From Salinilacustrithrix sp003476595 (GTDB lineage Bacteria > Actinomycetota > Acidimicrobiia > Acidimicrobiales > Salinilacustritrichaceae), in the NCBI GenBank assembly GCA_963972525.1, contig CAXAUZ010000003.1, positions 205,526-269,525 of the forward strand: a DNA stretch of 64,000 bases, in the 5' to 3' direction. Made by a program: the position numbers and the translations under genes. Each line of letters begins with the position of its first letter. Position 1 is the first letter of the stretch. The notes beneath the pieces are model-generated. The model was not told the DNA's origin and made no database searches. It saw nothing but the letters and a program-made list of their open reading frames with translations. This document shows positions 31,983 to 40,030 of the stretch, one piece after another.

Positions 31983-32753
31983 TCAGCCGGGTTCGACGAC
32001 CTCGAGCCGGCGGGGTCGACCGGGCGTCGCCTCGTCGATGCTGACGGCGAACGCCGACCCGAGGGCCTCGACCAGCTCGTCCGGCGTGCGCGGGTCGGCG
32101 CCGGAGGCCAGCAGCTCCCGGGCGACGAGGCCCCGCGTGTGCTTGGCCATGTGGCTCACCGCCGTGCGCCCGCCGGCGCCGTCCCGGACGACGTGGACGG
32201 CCACGGTCCGCTCGGCGAGGTCGCCGGCCGGCTTCCAGGCCGCGGCGTAGGTGGACGAGCGCAGGTCCACGACGACGCCCCGTCCCGCTGCGGCCGGGAG
32301 GACCTCCCCGAGCGGTTCCCGCCACGCCCGGGCCAGGGGACCCACCCCGGGGAGGTCGACGCCCATCGACAGTCGGTACGACGGGACCCGGTCGTTCGGG
32401 TGGAGGGCGCCGAACAGGGCCGAGACGACGACCAGGCGGCGGGTGGCGCGCCGCTTGGCGGCCGGATCGAGCGACGCCAGGTCCAGGGCGTCGTAGAGCA
32501 CGCCCGTGTAGAGGTCGGCGACCCGCAGCGTCGGGGCCGTCCACAGCTCGGTGTTGGCCGCGACCCGATCGGCGGCGCCCTTCGGCGCGCCGAGCACGGC
32601 GAGGGCGTCGGCCCTTCCCGAGGCGGCGACCAGGGCGTCGAGCACCTGCCGGCGGGTGGCGCTGAGCTCGGGGAAGGAGAGCCGGTCGAGGCCGAGTGGT
32701 GCGCCCCGCGAGCCGACGGCCTTGCCCTCGGAGGGCGGGAGGAGGATGAGCAC
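31983..32753 (-). CDS. yaaA: Peroxide stress protein YaaA family
   Basis: 256 residues. The start LILLPPSEGKAVGSRGAPLGL, then LYTGVLYDALDLASLDPAAKRRA, VVSALFGALHPNDRVPSYRLSM and the end VSHMAKHTRGLVARELLASG are the DUF328/YaaA signatures. E. coli YaaA lowers free iron and protects DNA from peroxide. GTG at 32753 overlaps the cyclase stop codon (TAGTG), so the gene is the tail of a tetR-trmH-cyclase-yaaA operon. Confidence 0.93.
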   Translation of the reverse strand: MLILLPPSEGKAVGSRGAPLGLDRLSFPELSATRRQVLDALVAASGRADALAVLGAPKGAADRVAANTELWTAPTLRVADLYTGVLYDALDLASLDPAAKRRATRRLVVVSALFGALHPNDRVPSYRLSMGVDLPGVGPLARAWREPLGEVLPAAAGRGVVVDLRSSTYAAAWKPAGDLAERTVAVHVVRDGAGGRTAVSHMAKHTRGLVARELLASGADPRTPDELVEALGSAFAVSIDEATPGRPRRLEVVEPG

Positions 32754-33676
32754 TACAGGACGGCGATGGGGTTGACGGGAGATGCCGTGCCCCCGACCAC
32801 GATGAGCGGGGCCACGGTGAGCAGGAACGCCCACCGCCCCTCCTCGGCGCACGCGGCGGCGAGGTCGTCGAGGTCGAGGTTGTCGAGCAGGTGCAGGCCC
32901 ATCGCCACGATGCCGACGGTGTGGACCGGCAACCGGGTCGGGACGCCGTCGGTGGGCTCGACGTGGGACGGGTGGACGTCGCTGACCCCGTCGGAGCCCA
33001 GCATCGCCACCTCGCGCTCGTGGACCCACGGCAGGCACGACGCGTGCAGCCCGGCCAGCTGCTCACGAGGGTTCCAGCCGCCGTGCTCGCGGTGCCAGGT
33101 CCAGCGGCCCGTGCGCACGAGCAGGATGTCGCCGGTGCCGACGGTGAGCCCGGCCCGGGCCTCCGCCGCCTCCAGGTCCTCCACCGTGATCGGGGTGCCC
33201 GGCTCGAGGGCCTCGACCCCCCGGACCGGCGGGATGTCGAGCAGCACTCCCCGGCCGACGACGCCGTCGCGCAGGTGGTGCACGCCGAGCTGCTCGGCCC
33301 CGTGGGCCGTGACGACCTCGGTGGGATGGCCGTTGTAGGTCCGGCCGTCCCAGAAGATGTGGCACAGCGCGTCGAGGTGGCTGGTCGCGTACCCGTGGGA
33401 CGCGACCCCGATCCAGTCGGCGCCGTAGCCCTCGGTGTGGGTGCCGATCATGTGGTGCTCGGCGGGCGAGGGGTTCTCCGGCGCCGGCACGGTCGGCAGG
33501 GGCCGGGCGCAGGACACGGTGCGACCCCGCCGCACGGTCGCCGCCGCAGCGGCGCGGTGCTCGGCACGGATGAGGTTCAGCGCCCCCAGCTGGTCGTCGG
33601 CACCCCAGCGGTCCCAGTTCGACAGGCGGGTGCGCAGCGCATCGACGTCCGCCGTGGTCATGGGTGGCACGGTCAT
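32753..33676 (-). CDS. Cyclase family protein (kynurenine formamidase-like)
   Basis: 307 residues. SNWDRWGADDQLGALNLI near the start and SHGYATSHLDALCHIFWDG (the HxxxDxxxH metal-binding part of the cyclase family), then DILLVRTGRWTWHRE and LPVHTVGIVAMGLHLLDNLDLDDLA are typical of the putative cyclase/metal-dependent hydrolase family. The reaction is probably hydrolysis of an amide or lactone; substrate unknown. ATG at 33676 overlaps the trmH stop codon (ATGA) and has GAGGA upstream; a second ATG at 33661 is possible. Confidence 0.9.
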   Translation of the reverse strand: MTVPPMTTADVDALRTRLSNWDRWGADDQLGALNLIRAEHRAAAAATVRRGRTVSCARPLPTVPAPENPSPAEHHMIGTHTEGYGADWIGVASHGYATSHLDALCHIFWDGRTYNGHPTEVVTAHGAEQLGVHHLRDGVVGRGVLLDIPPVRGVEALEPGTPITVEDLEAAEARAGLTVGTGDILLVRTGRWTWHREHGGWNPREQLAGLHASCLPWVHEREVAMLGSDGVSDVHPSHVEPTDGVPTRLPVHTVGIVAMGLHLLDNLDLDDLAAACAEEGRWAFLLTVAPLIVVGGTASPVNPIAVL

Positions 33677-34326
33677 GGACGGGCATCCTCGCCGAGGGCG
33701 TGCTGCCGGATCCAGGCGTGCATGGCGATGCCCGAGGCCACGCCGGCGTTGATCGACCGGGTGGAGCCGAACATGGCGATGGAGCACACCAGGTCGAGGT
33801 GCTCCCGGGCCGCGTCCGACAGGCCCGGGCCCTCCTGGCCGAAGAGCAGCACGCACCGCCGGGGGAGCGCGACCTGCTCGAGCGGCACGCTGCCGGGCAG
33901 GTTGTCGATGCCCACGATGGGCAGGTCGTGCCCCGCGGCCCACTCGCCGAGGGCGTCCACGTCGGGGTGGTGCTGGACGTGCTGGTAGCGGTCGGTGACC
34001 ATCGCGCCCCGTCGGTTCCACCGGCGCCGCCCGACGATGTGCACGGCCTCGGCGAGGAACGCGTTGGCGTTCCGGACGACGGTGCCGATGTTCAGGTCGT
34101 GCTGGAGGTTCTCCACCGCGACGTGGAACGGGTGCCGGCGCCGGTCGAGGTCGGCGACGATGGCCTCGAGGCGCCAGTACCGGTAGCGGTCGACCACGTT
34201 GCGCCGGTCGCCGCCGGCCAGGAGCTCGGGGTCGAGGCGGGGGTCGTCGGGCCAGGGCTGGGGATGGGGTCCGACGCCGACATCGCCGGGCCCGTCCGGC
34301 CCGTCCGGATCGGCCGCGCCGCTCAC
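33673..34326 (-). CDS. TrmH/SpoU family RNA 2'-O-methyltransferase
   Basis: 217 residues. A short Pro/Asp-rich lead of about 35 residues precedes the SPOUT domain. The domain's three motifs are ENLQHDLNIGTVVRNANAF (motif 1, with N and R), VLLFGQEGPGLSDAAREHLD (motif 2) and SIAMFGSTRSINAGVASGIAM (motif 3, trefoil knot). It methylates a ribose 2'-O, probably in tRNA. GTG at 34326 overlaps the tetR stop codon (GTGA). Confidence 0.93.
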   Translation of the reverse strand: MSGAADPDGPDGPGDVGVGPHPQPWPDDPRLDPELLAGGDRRNVVDRYRYWRLEAIVADLDRRRHPFHVAVENLQHDLNIGTVVRNANAFLAEAVHIVGRRRWNRRGAMVTDRYQHVQHHPDVDALGEWAAGHDLPIVGIDNLPGSVPLEQVALPRRCVLLFGQEGPGLSDAAREHLDLVCSIAMFGSTRSINAGVASGIAMHAWIRQHALGEDARP

Positions 34327-34916
34327 CGTGGCTCGCTGCGGATCCCCCGCAGGCCGCGCCAGGCCAGGTCGGCGACGCGATCGGTGATCTCGTCCGCGTC
34401 CAGGTCGAGGTCGTCGCCCAGCCAGTGGCGCGTGGCGCCCTCGGCGAGGCCGACGATGCCGTGGGCGAGCAGGACCCGCTCGTGCTCGGCCAGGCCGTCG
34501 ACGGTGATGAGGTCGGCGATCACCTCGGCGATGCTGCGCTCGAGGCGCGCCGCCTCCTGGGCGAACTCGACGTCCCGTCGGGTGCCGCCACCGAACATCA
34601 GCTGGTACTCGTCGGGCGAGTCGACCACGAACCGGAAGTAGGCCCGGAGACCTCGCTCGACCTGCTCGCGGGGCCCGGCGGCCGCGCTCGTGGCCTCGTC
34701 GATCGCCGCCATCAGGCGGAGGCTGACCAGCTCCAGCAGCTCCAGGTACAGGGCGCGCTTGGACGTGAAGTGCTGGTACAGCACGGGCTTGGTCACGCCC
34801 GCGGCCTCGGCCACGTCGTTCATCGAGGTCTGGTGGAAGCCACGTGCGGCGAACACGTGGAGGGCCACCTCGAGGAGCTGTTCCCGCCGGCGGGCCGCGG
34901 GGAGCCGGGACGACAT
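34323..34916 (-). CDS. TetR family transcriptional regulator
   Basis: 197 residues. Helix-turn-helix at about 10-56: REQLLEVALHVFAARGFHQTSMNDVAEAAGV, TKPVLYQHFTSKRALYLELLE. The ligand domain follows. As first gene of a four-gene operon it may control its own operon; its ligand is unknown. ATG at 34916. A TAGCCA box 6 nt upstream is a poor -10 match. Confidence 0.95.
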   Translation of the reverse strand: MSSRLPAARRREQLLEVALHVFAARGFHQTSMNDVAEAAGVTKPVLYQHFTSKRALYLELLELVSLRLMAAIDEATSAAAGPREQVERGLRAYFRFVVDSPDEYQLMFGGGTRRDVEFAQEAARLERSIAEVIADLITVDGLAEHERVLLAHGIVGLAEGATRHWLGDDLDLDADEITDRVADLAWRGLRGIRSEPR

Positions 34917-35031
34917 GGGACGTGGCTACCACCGTCGCCGCCGCCGAGGCACATCCCACGTCGCCGTGGTCCCCGGGAATTCCTCGACGCTGGGGGAAGG
35001 AGTGCGGGGCGGCCCGGGCGAATCCTCGGTC

Positions 35032-35196
35032 GTGCCCCGCCGCAACAGCGCTCCCGCCGCCACGACGCGGCGCCCGGCCCAGCCGATCCGCCCGCTGCCG
35101 GCGTCCCGGCTCGCCGCCGACCTCCTCGCGGTGAAGGCCCGTCGGCGCCGCTTCCAGCAGATCCTGCCGCCCCGCGCCGGCGAGCGCGGCTGGTAG
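35032..35196 (+). CDS. Small Arg-rich protein, hypothetical
   Basis: 54 residues from GTG 35032 with 14 Arg, a Pro/Ala-rich first half and LAADLLAVKARRRRFQQIL in the second. No family is recognised. A similar basic tail occurs in small nucleic-acid-binding proteins, but this is only a composition remark. No good ribosome binding site is seen, and a GTG at 35002 directly after GGGGGAAGGA is a second possible start. It may not be a gene. Confidence 0.3.
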   Translation: MPRRNSAPAATTRRPAQPIRPLPASRLAADLLAVKARRRRFQQILPPRAGERGW

Positions 35197-35210
35197 CGGC
35201 GACCCTTCGC

Positions 35211-35507
35211 CTACTCGGGCCGCCCCAGCGTGGTGCGGCCCTGCTCGCGGTCCTCCCGCTCGGCCGCCTTCACCGCGTACCCGAACACGATCGCCGGCGC
35301 GAGCACGATCGATCCGATGACGATCGCGGCCACGATCCCCGGGGTCACGGCCCCGCCGAAGCCCACGACGAGGCCGGCGGCGAAGAGCACGATGGCCAGG
35401 CCGAACAGCCCGTAGCCGAGGCGCTGGCCCGTGCGGACGAGCCCGGCGATGCGTCGCCGACGCTCGAGCACGGGGTCGCTCCGGTCGGGACGAGCGGGAT
35501 CGGGCAC
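35211..35507 (-). CDS. Small two-span membrane protein
   Basis: 98 residues. Basic N-terminus (DPVLERRRRIAGLVRTGQRL), span 1 YGLFGLAIVLFAAGLVVGF, short loop, span 2 GIVAAIVIGSIVLAPAIVFGYAV, then a charged tail AAEREDREQGRTTLGRPE. Similar proteins are common in actinobacteria without known function. GTG at 35507. Convergent with the small Arg-rich ORF. Confidence 0.7.
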   Translation of the reverse strand: MPDPARPDRSDPVLERRRRIAGLVRTGQRLGYGLFGLAIVLFAAGLVVGFGGAVTPGIVAAIVIGSIVLAPAIVFGYAVKAAEREDREQGRTTLGRPE

Positions 35508-35579
35508 GGCAGGAATGGTCCCACACCGCGGCGATCGCGACCGAGGCCGGCGCCCGTGTTACCGGCGGTCAGATTTCTG

Positions 35580-35739
35580 CCCCGGTGGACGGGTGTCGAG
35601 CCCGGCCTCGGCAACGCCTACGCCCAGGGGGTCAAGGTCGATCCCCGCAGCGGACGCCCGAGCTTCGGGATCACCTACGGCACGTCCCTCGCCGGGCACC
35701 AGAACACCATCGCCATCGCCGAAGCCCGCACCCTCGGCG
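35580..35739 (+). other. Unassigned stretch before the ABC pseudogene
   Basis: One plus-strand frame reads VEPGLGNAYAQGVKVDPRSG then RPSFGITYGTSLAGHQNTIA without a start codon of its own. It looks like the tail of a protein-coding region that has decayed, but no family is recognised. No other gene is seen between 35508 and 35740. Confidence 0.3.
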
Positions 35740-36906
35740 GTCGCGACCAACGGCCGGACGACCGCGCCGGAGGCCGACACCGAGACGATCCTGCGGTGCT
35801 CGGGGCATCGACGTGAGCTACGGGCCGGTGCAGATCCTCTTCGGCGTCGACCTGTAGGTGAAGCGGGGCGAGGTCGTGGCCCTGCTCGGCACCAACGGCG
35901 CCGGCAGGTCCACCCTCCTCAAGGCCATCTGCGGCCTCAAGGCTCCCAAGGCCGGCACCGTCGAGCTCATGGGCGAGGGCATCTTCCCGACCCTCACCGT
36001 GGCCGAGAACCTGCGGCTCGCCTCGTGGCTCATCCGCGACGACCCCCAGCGGGTGAAGGAGGCCAAGGCCGAGGTCCTGGACCTGTTCCCGATCCTCTCC
36101 GAGCGCTCCGGCCAGCTCGCCGGCGACCTGTCCGGCGGCGAGCAGCAGATGCTCGCCCTCGGTGGGGCGCTCATGACCAGCCCCGAGCTGCTCATGATGA
36201 CGAGCTCTCCCTCGGCCTGGCGCCCACCATCGTGGCCCGGCTGCTCGAGGTGGTCGACGAGATCCACCGTCGGGGCACCACCATCATCGTGGTGGAGCAG
36301 TCGGTCAACGTGGTGCTCAACCTGGCCGAGCGGGCCGTGTTCATGGAGAAGGGCGAGTTCCGCTTCACCGGCCCGACCCCCGAGCTGCTCGACCGTCCCG
36401 ACATCCTGCGCTCGGTGTTCATCGCCGGCTCCAACGCCGACGAGGCCGACACCGGCGACGCCGCGCCGAAGGCCGAGCCGACGCGGGCGTCCACCATCGC
36501 GGAGGACGCCCGAGCCGTGCTGCAGTGCCGCGGCGTCACCAAGCGCTTCGGCGGCATCACCGCCGTGGACAGCGTCGACCTCGACCTGCGCGACGGCGAG
36601 ATCATCGGTCTGATCGGCCACAACGGTGCCGGCGAGCTCGACGAGCCCTCCGGCGGCGTGGCGCAGAAGGAGACCGAGGCCCTCGGCCCGCTGCTCCTCC
36701 GGGTTCGGGAGCGCACCGGTTGCTCGATCCTGGTGATCGAGCACGACATGCCGCTGCTGTCCAGCATCTGCGACCAGCTCATCGCCCTCGAGACCGGCGC
36801 CGTCATCGCCACCGGCACCCCCGACGAGGTGCTCTCGCACCCCGCCGTGATCGAGTCCTACCTGGGCACCGAGGAGTCCGCCATCAACCGCTCCGGCGCG
36901 GCCTGA
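35740..36906 (+). pseudogene. Degenerate ABC transporter ATPase fusion (LivF-LivG type)
   Basis: Two ABC ATPase halves of the branched-chain amino acid transporter type are readable, but broken in at least six ways. (1) A one-base frameshift near 35796-35800 between ADTETILRC and GIDVSYGPVQILFGVDL. (2) A TAG stop at 35855-35857 where Glu is expected before VKRGEVVALLG. (3) Walker A reads GTNGAGRST, with the Lys codon changed to AGG at 35906-35908. (4) An in-frame loss of about 25 codons between MGEG and IFPTLTVAENL. (5) A one-base loss at 36195-36202 in the Walker B region. (6) In the second ATPase, GHNGAG is joined to LDEPSGGVAQKE at about 36631-36636, which removes Walker A through the signature motif. 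The ends remain clear (VFMEKGEFRFTGPTPELLDR; LVIEHDMPLLSSICDQLIAL). No permease or binding-protein genes are adjacent. Confidence 0.92.
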
Positions 36907-36912
36907 CCTCTC

Positions 36913-36918
36913 TAGGGT
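36913..36918 (+). promoter_or_regulatory. -10 box of leaderless folP-like promoter
   Basis: TAGGGT followed by 7 nt and GTG at 36926. Confidence 0.5.
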
Positions 36919-36925
36919 CGGTCGG

Positions 36926-37837
36926 GTGGACCCGACCTTCCGCACCCGCCGCCGCACCCTCGCCATCGACGCGCCCGCGGCGATGGGCATCGTCAACGCC
37001 AGCCCGGAGTCCTTCTCCGGCGACGGCGGCACCTCCCTCGACGAGCAGGTCGCCCAGGTGCGCGCCCAGCTCGACGCGGGGGCGCTCCTCGTCGACCTCG
37101 GCGGGCAGTCGGCCAACACCAAGACGCCGGAGCTGGCCGTGGAGGAGGAGACCGCCCGCCTGGTGCCCCTGATCGAAGCCGTGCGGGCCGCGGGCATCGA
37201 CGGGCTCCTGTCGATCGACACCTACAAGCCGGCCGTGGCCGACGCCTGCCTGCGGGCCGGGGCCGACGTCATCAACGACGTCTCCGCCCTGCACCACCCC
37301 GAGCTGGCCGACGTCGTCGCCGAGTGGGGCGCCGGCTTCGTGCTGATGCACACGGTCGGTCCGCCGAAGGTCAAGATCCTCGAGGGCGACCTGTACGGCG
37401 ACGTCGTGGAGGACGTCCTCGACTTCGGTCATCGGACGATCGACCGCCTCGAGGCGGCCGGCGTGTCACGTGAGCAGGTGCTCTTCGACCCGGGTGTCGA
37501 CTTCGCCAAGACGCCGCGCCAGTCCCTCGACCTCGTCCACGGGATCGCCCGCATGGGCGAGCTCGGCCGGCCGCTGCTGCTGGCCCTGTCCCGCAAGGAC
37601 TTCATCGGCGCCATCACGTCCACGACGCCCCGCCGGCGCGACGCCGGCACCCTCGCGGCCGTCGGCGCGGTGGCGACCGCGGTGCCCGAGACCGTCTTTC
37701 GCGTCCACGACGTCCCCGCCACCGTGCAGTTCCTCGCCGTGCAGGGGGCCATCGCCGACCCGGAGCGACTCCCGGTCGACGCCGTGCTCGCCGACGAGCT
37801 GCGCCGCGAACCGGCCCCGGCGGGCGAGTCGGGCTGA
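36926..37837 (+). CDS. Dihydropteroate synthase family protein (divergent, FolP2-like)
   Basis: 303 residues of TIM-barrel pterin-binding fold. AAMGIVNASPESFSGDGGTS (family MGIVNxTPDSFSDGG), ALLVDLGGQSANTKTPELAV (family DxGGESTRPG), GLLSIDTYKPAVADACLRAG, DVINDVSALHHPELADVVAE, LFDPGVDFAKTPRQSLDLV and LLALSRKDFIGAI are readable. Several positions differ from true FolP: the second motif lacks the STRPG binding loop, and the KxxxxxMQ segment is VLMHTVGPPKVKILEG. Other folate genes (folB, folK, folE) are not adjacent. It is therefore closer to FolP2-like homologues and may not make dihydropteroate. Confidence 0.82.
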   Translation: MDPTFRTRRRTLAIDAPAAMGIVNASPESFSGDGGTSLDEQVAQVRAQLDAGALLVDLGGQSANTKTPELAVEEETARLVPLIEAVRAAGIDGLLSIDTYKPAVADACLRAGADVINDVSALHHPELADVVAEWGAGFVLMHTVGPPKVKILEGDLYGDVVEDVLDFGHRTIDRLEAAGVSREQVLFDPGVDFAKTPRQSLDLVHGIARMGELGRPLLLALSRKDFIGAITSTTPRRRDAGTLAAVGAVATAVPETVFRVHDVPATVQFLAVQGAIADPERLPVDAVLADELRREPAPAGESG

Positions 37838-38371
37838 GCCCGGGCGCGGGCGCCTCGCGTAGCGCACCAGATCGGCCGCCACCGCCCCGATGCCGGCCAG
37901 CACGATCAGGTCACCGAAGGACATCACCGCGCCCAGCGCCTCGACCGGGATGACGTCGCCGAGCACGGGCAGCCAGTCGCCCGTCGCCTCGAAGCGGCGG
38001 CCGGCGCCGAGGTCGACGAGGACGAGCTCGCCGGGCCGGGCCACGCCGGCGCTGACCACCGCGCTGGCCCGGACCGGCATGGCCCCGTTGACCAGCACGA
38101 CGGCGGCGTTCGCTGTCAGGCCGATGCTGAGCACCCCCATGCCGATGAGGTGCAGGTTGAGCAGGGCGAAGCCGGTGAGCAGGAACAGGGACAGACCGAG
38201 CAGCGGACCGGCCACGCTGCCGCCGAGCAGGCCGAGCGACAGGTGCACGACGACGGCAACGACGGCGATGCCGGGTGCGACCACCCGCGGGTCGGTGAGG
38301 TGGGCGCCGAGCGGACGGCGGAGCGCACCGACCACGACGCCGACCACGGCGGCGAGCAATACGGTCAGCAC
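37466..38371 (-). CDS. DUF5317 family membrane protein, with 3' overlap of the folP-like gene
   Basis: The domain occupies residues 1 to about 175: LTVLLAAVVGVVVGALRRPL, VVAPGIAVVAVVVHLSLGLLGG, a LNLHLIGMGVLSIGLTANAA span, VLVNGAMPVRASAVV, and GDWLPVLGDVIPVEALGAVM followed by SFGDLIVLAGIGAVAADLV. These are DUF5317 features; about five spans. After RYARRPRP the frame has no stop until 37466, so about 124 further residues would be antisense to the folP-like gene. Either the 3' end truly overlaps by some 370 bp, or a stop or frame was lost. GTG at 38371 has TACCGT 7 nt upstream. Role unknown. Confidence 0.6.
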   Translation of the reverse strand: MLTVLLAAVVGVVVGALRRPLGAHLTDPRVVAPGIAVVAVVVHLSLGLLGGSVAGPLLGLSLFLLTGFALLNLHLIGMGVLSIGLTANAAVVLVNGAMPVRASAVVSAGVARPGELVLVDLGAGRRFEATGDWLPVLGDVIPVEALGAVMSFGDLIVLAGIGAVAADLVRYARRPRPGSARLARRGRFAAQLVGEHGVDRESLRVGDGPLHGEELHGGGDVVDAKDGLGHRGRHRADGREGAGVAPAGRRGRDGADEVLAGQGQQQRPAELAHAGDPVDEVEGLARRLGEVDTRVEEHLLT

Positions 38372-38378
38372 GGCCCAA

Positions 38379-38384
38379 ACGGTA
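38379..38384 (-). promoter_or_regulatory. -10 box of leaderless DUF5317 promoter
   Basis: TACCGT on the minus strand, 7 nt before the GTG at 38371. Confidence 0.45.
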
Positions 38385-38393
38385 ACCCCCGGT

Positions 38394-38708
38394 TCACCCG
38401 CCGTCCCGGACCGGGTCGAGCGCGTCGCAGGACGCGAAGACGTCGACCACCTGGTCCCGCAGTGCCGGGTCGCCGTCGCCGCCGGCAGCGGCGGCCACCT
38501 CGTCGAAGCGCTCCTCACCGACGGTGTCGACCAGCTCGGCCGCGACGCACTCGGCCGCCTCGACGGAGAGCGCTCCGTCGGTCTCGGCCCGGAGGTCCTC
38601 GGCGAGCTGGTCGACGACCTCGGCCCGGCGCTCCTCGGCGCTGGGTTCGTCGTCACCGCACCCCGCGAGCGCCAGCGCGAGGGCGAGCACGAGGAGCCGG
38701 TGGCGCAC
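38394..38708 (-). CDS. Small secreted lipoprotein, unknown function
   Basis: 104 residues. Signal peptide RHRLLVLALALALAGC with lipobox LALAGC, so Cys17 is probably lipidated. The mature part is acidic and helical (EERRAEVVDQLAEDLRAETD) with two Cys (AAECVAAEL; VFASCDAL) that could pair. No family recognised. TACCCT at 38715-38720 (minus strand), 6 nt before the GTG, suggests a leaderless start. It is divergent from the enoyl-CoA hydratase gene. Confidence 0.75.
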   Translation of the reverse strand: MRHRLLVLALALALAGCGDDEPSAEERRAEVVDQLAEDLRAETDGALSVEAAECVAAELVDTVGEERFDEVAAAAGGDGDPALRDQVVDVFASCDALDPVRDGG

Positions 38709-38714
38709 CGGGCG

Positions 38715-38720
38715 AGGGTA
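38715..38720 (-). promoter_or_regulatory. -10 box of leaderless lipoprotein promoter
   Basis: TACCCT on the minus strand, 6 nt before the GTG at 38708. Confidence 0.45.
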
Positions 38721-38756
38721 GCCAGGCCGCCCGGGGGCACCTGCCAAGATGCGACG

Positions 38757-39479
38757 ATGATCCGGACCGAGCGACACGACGAGGTGCTGGTCTGCACGAT
38801 CGACCGGCCCGACCGACGCAACGCCGTCGACGCCGAGCACCTGGACGGCCTGCGCGCCGCGTTCGAGGGTGTCGGCGACGCACGGGCGCTGGTCCTCGCC
38901 GGCGCGGGCTCGGCGTTCTGCGCCGGCGCCGACCTCACCCACGTCGAGGACCGAGCGGCGGCCGCGCTGGTCCGCTCGACGCTCGACGCGCTGAGCGGCC
39001 TGCCGATCTGCACCATCGCCGCCGTCCACGGACCGGCGATGGGGGCCGGGATGCAGCTGGCGCTGTCGTGCGACCTCCGGGTAGTGGGACCGGACGCCCG
39101 GTTCGGGATCCCGTCGGCGAAGCTCGGGCTGATGGTCGACCACTGGACCATCGAGAAGCTGGCCCTGCTCGCCGGCCACGGACCCGCCCGGGCCGTGCTG
39201 CTGGCCGCGGACACGATCGATGCCGAGGCGGCGCTGCGCACCGGGTTCGCCCAGCGGGCCGGGGACACGGCGGCGGCGATCGCCTGGGCTGTCGAGATCG
39301 CTGCGCTGGCCCCGCTGTCGGTCGCCGGGCAGAAGCTGGCCCTCGATCGGCTCTCCGGTCGGGAGGTCTCGGACCCCGACGTCGAAGCCGCCTTCGACCG
39401 CGTCTGGACCAGCGAGGACCGCCTCGAGGGCATCCGGGCCTTCCAGGACAAGCGCGCCCCGCAGTTCCGCGGCGCGTAG
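38757..39479 (+). CDS. Enoyl-CoA hydratase/isomerase family protein
   Basis: 240 residues of crotonase fold. IDRPDRRNAVDAEHLDGL, ALVLAGAGSAFCAGADLTHV (oxyanion strand), IAAVHGPAMGAGMQLALSCDLRV and RFGIPSAKLGLMVDHWTIEKLA, then ALRTGFAQRAGDTAAAIAWA. The second catalytic Glu of standard hydratases (family GxxPxxGGxxxLxR) lies in a changed context (LGLMVDHWT), so the reaction may not be plain hydration. ATG at 38757 follows CAAGAT by 6 nt, a weaker leaderless candidate. Confidence 0.9.
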   Translation: MIRTERHDEVLVCTIDRPDRRNAVDAEHLDGLRAAFEGVGDARALVLAGAGSAFCAGADLTHVEDRAAAALVRSTLDALSGLPICTIAAVHGPAMGAGMQLALSCDLRVVGPDARFGIPSAKLGLMVDHWTIEKLALLAGHGPARAVLLAADTIDAEAALRTGFAQRAGDTAAAIAWAVEIAALAPLSVAGQKLALDRLSGREVSDPDVEAAFDRVWTSEDRLEGIRAFQDKRAPQFRGA

Positions 39480-39482
39480 CGG

Positions 39483-40001
39483 TCAGATCTGGCGGCTCTC
39501 GAAGGTCGAGCCGTCGGGCGAGAACACGGCGCACGCCACGGTCCGATCGCCCGCGGCCCAGGACTCCTGGGAGGGCCACAGGGCGATGAGGCCGAACGCG
39601 CCGGGGTCCTCCACCACCTGCTCGATCCGCTCGGCGCAGCGCTCGTCGGCGGCCCGCACGATCCGGGCGGGACCCGGGTACTCGGCCACGTCGGTCAGGT
39701 CGAAGTCCTCGGGCTGGAGCGTGAAGGTCGCGTAGACCTCCAGACCGTGGGCCCGGTCGCAGGACACCACGTCGGCCGAGGAGATGGTGGCTCGCTCGGC
39801 GGCCCCGATGACCACGCCGTTGAGGCAGTCGCCCACGGCCACCGCGGTGGCCGCCACCGGGCCCTCCTGCACCGTCGACGGGGCCGGGCTCTCGGGTGCG
39901 CCGCCGGCGCCGTCCTCGTCGCCGTCGCACGCCCCGAGGAGCGACGCGGTGCCGAGCACGAGGGAACCGAGCGCGACGACTCCCCGATGGCGGCCTGGCA
40001 T
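39483..40001 (-). CDS. Septum formation family lipoprotein
   Basis: 172 residues. Signal peptide with lipobox LLGAC at about residues 22-26. After a Ser/Pro/Glu linker the domain has VAVGDCLNG, VSCDRAHGLEVYATF, RCAERIEQVVEDPGAFGLIALWPSQESWAAGDRTVACAVF, the Septum_form (PF13845-type) pattern with paired cysteines. Located outside the membrane; the exact role in septation is not established. ATG at 40001 has TACGGT 7 nt upstream. Confidence 0.82.
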   Translation of the reverse strand: MPGRHRGVVALGSLVLGTASLLGACDGDEDGAGGAPESPAPSTVQEGPVAATAVAVGDCLNGVVIGAAERATISSADVVSCDRAHGLEVYATFTLQPEDFDLTDVAEYPGPARIVRAADERCAERIEQVVEDPGAFGLIALWPSQESWAAGDRTVACAVFSPDGSTFESRQI

Positions 40002-40008
40002 GGGCCGG

Positions 40009-40014
40009 ACCGTA
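40009..40014 (-). promoter_or_regulatory. -10 box of leaderless septum-formation gene promoter
   Basis: TACGGT on the minus strand, 7 nt before the ATG at 40001. Confidence 0.45.
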
Positions 40015-40030
40015 CCGGGTCGGTCGTTGG

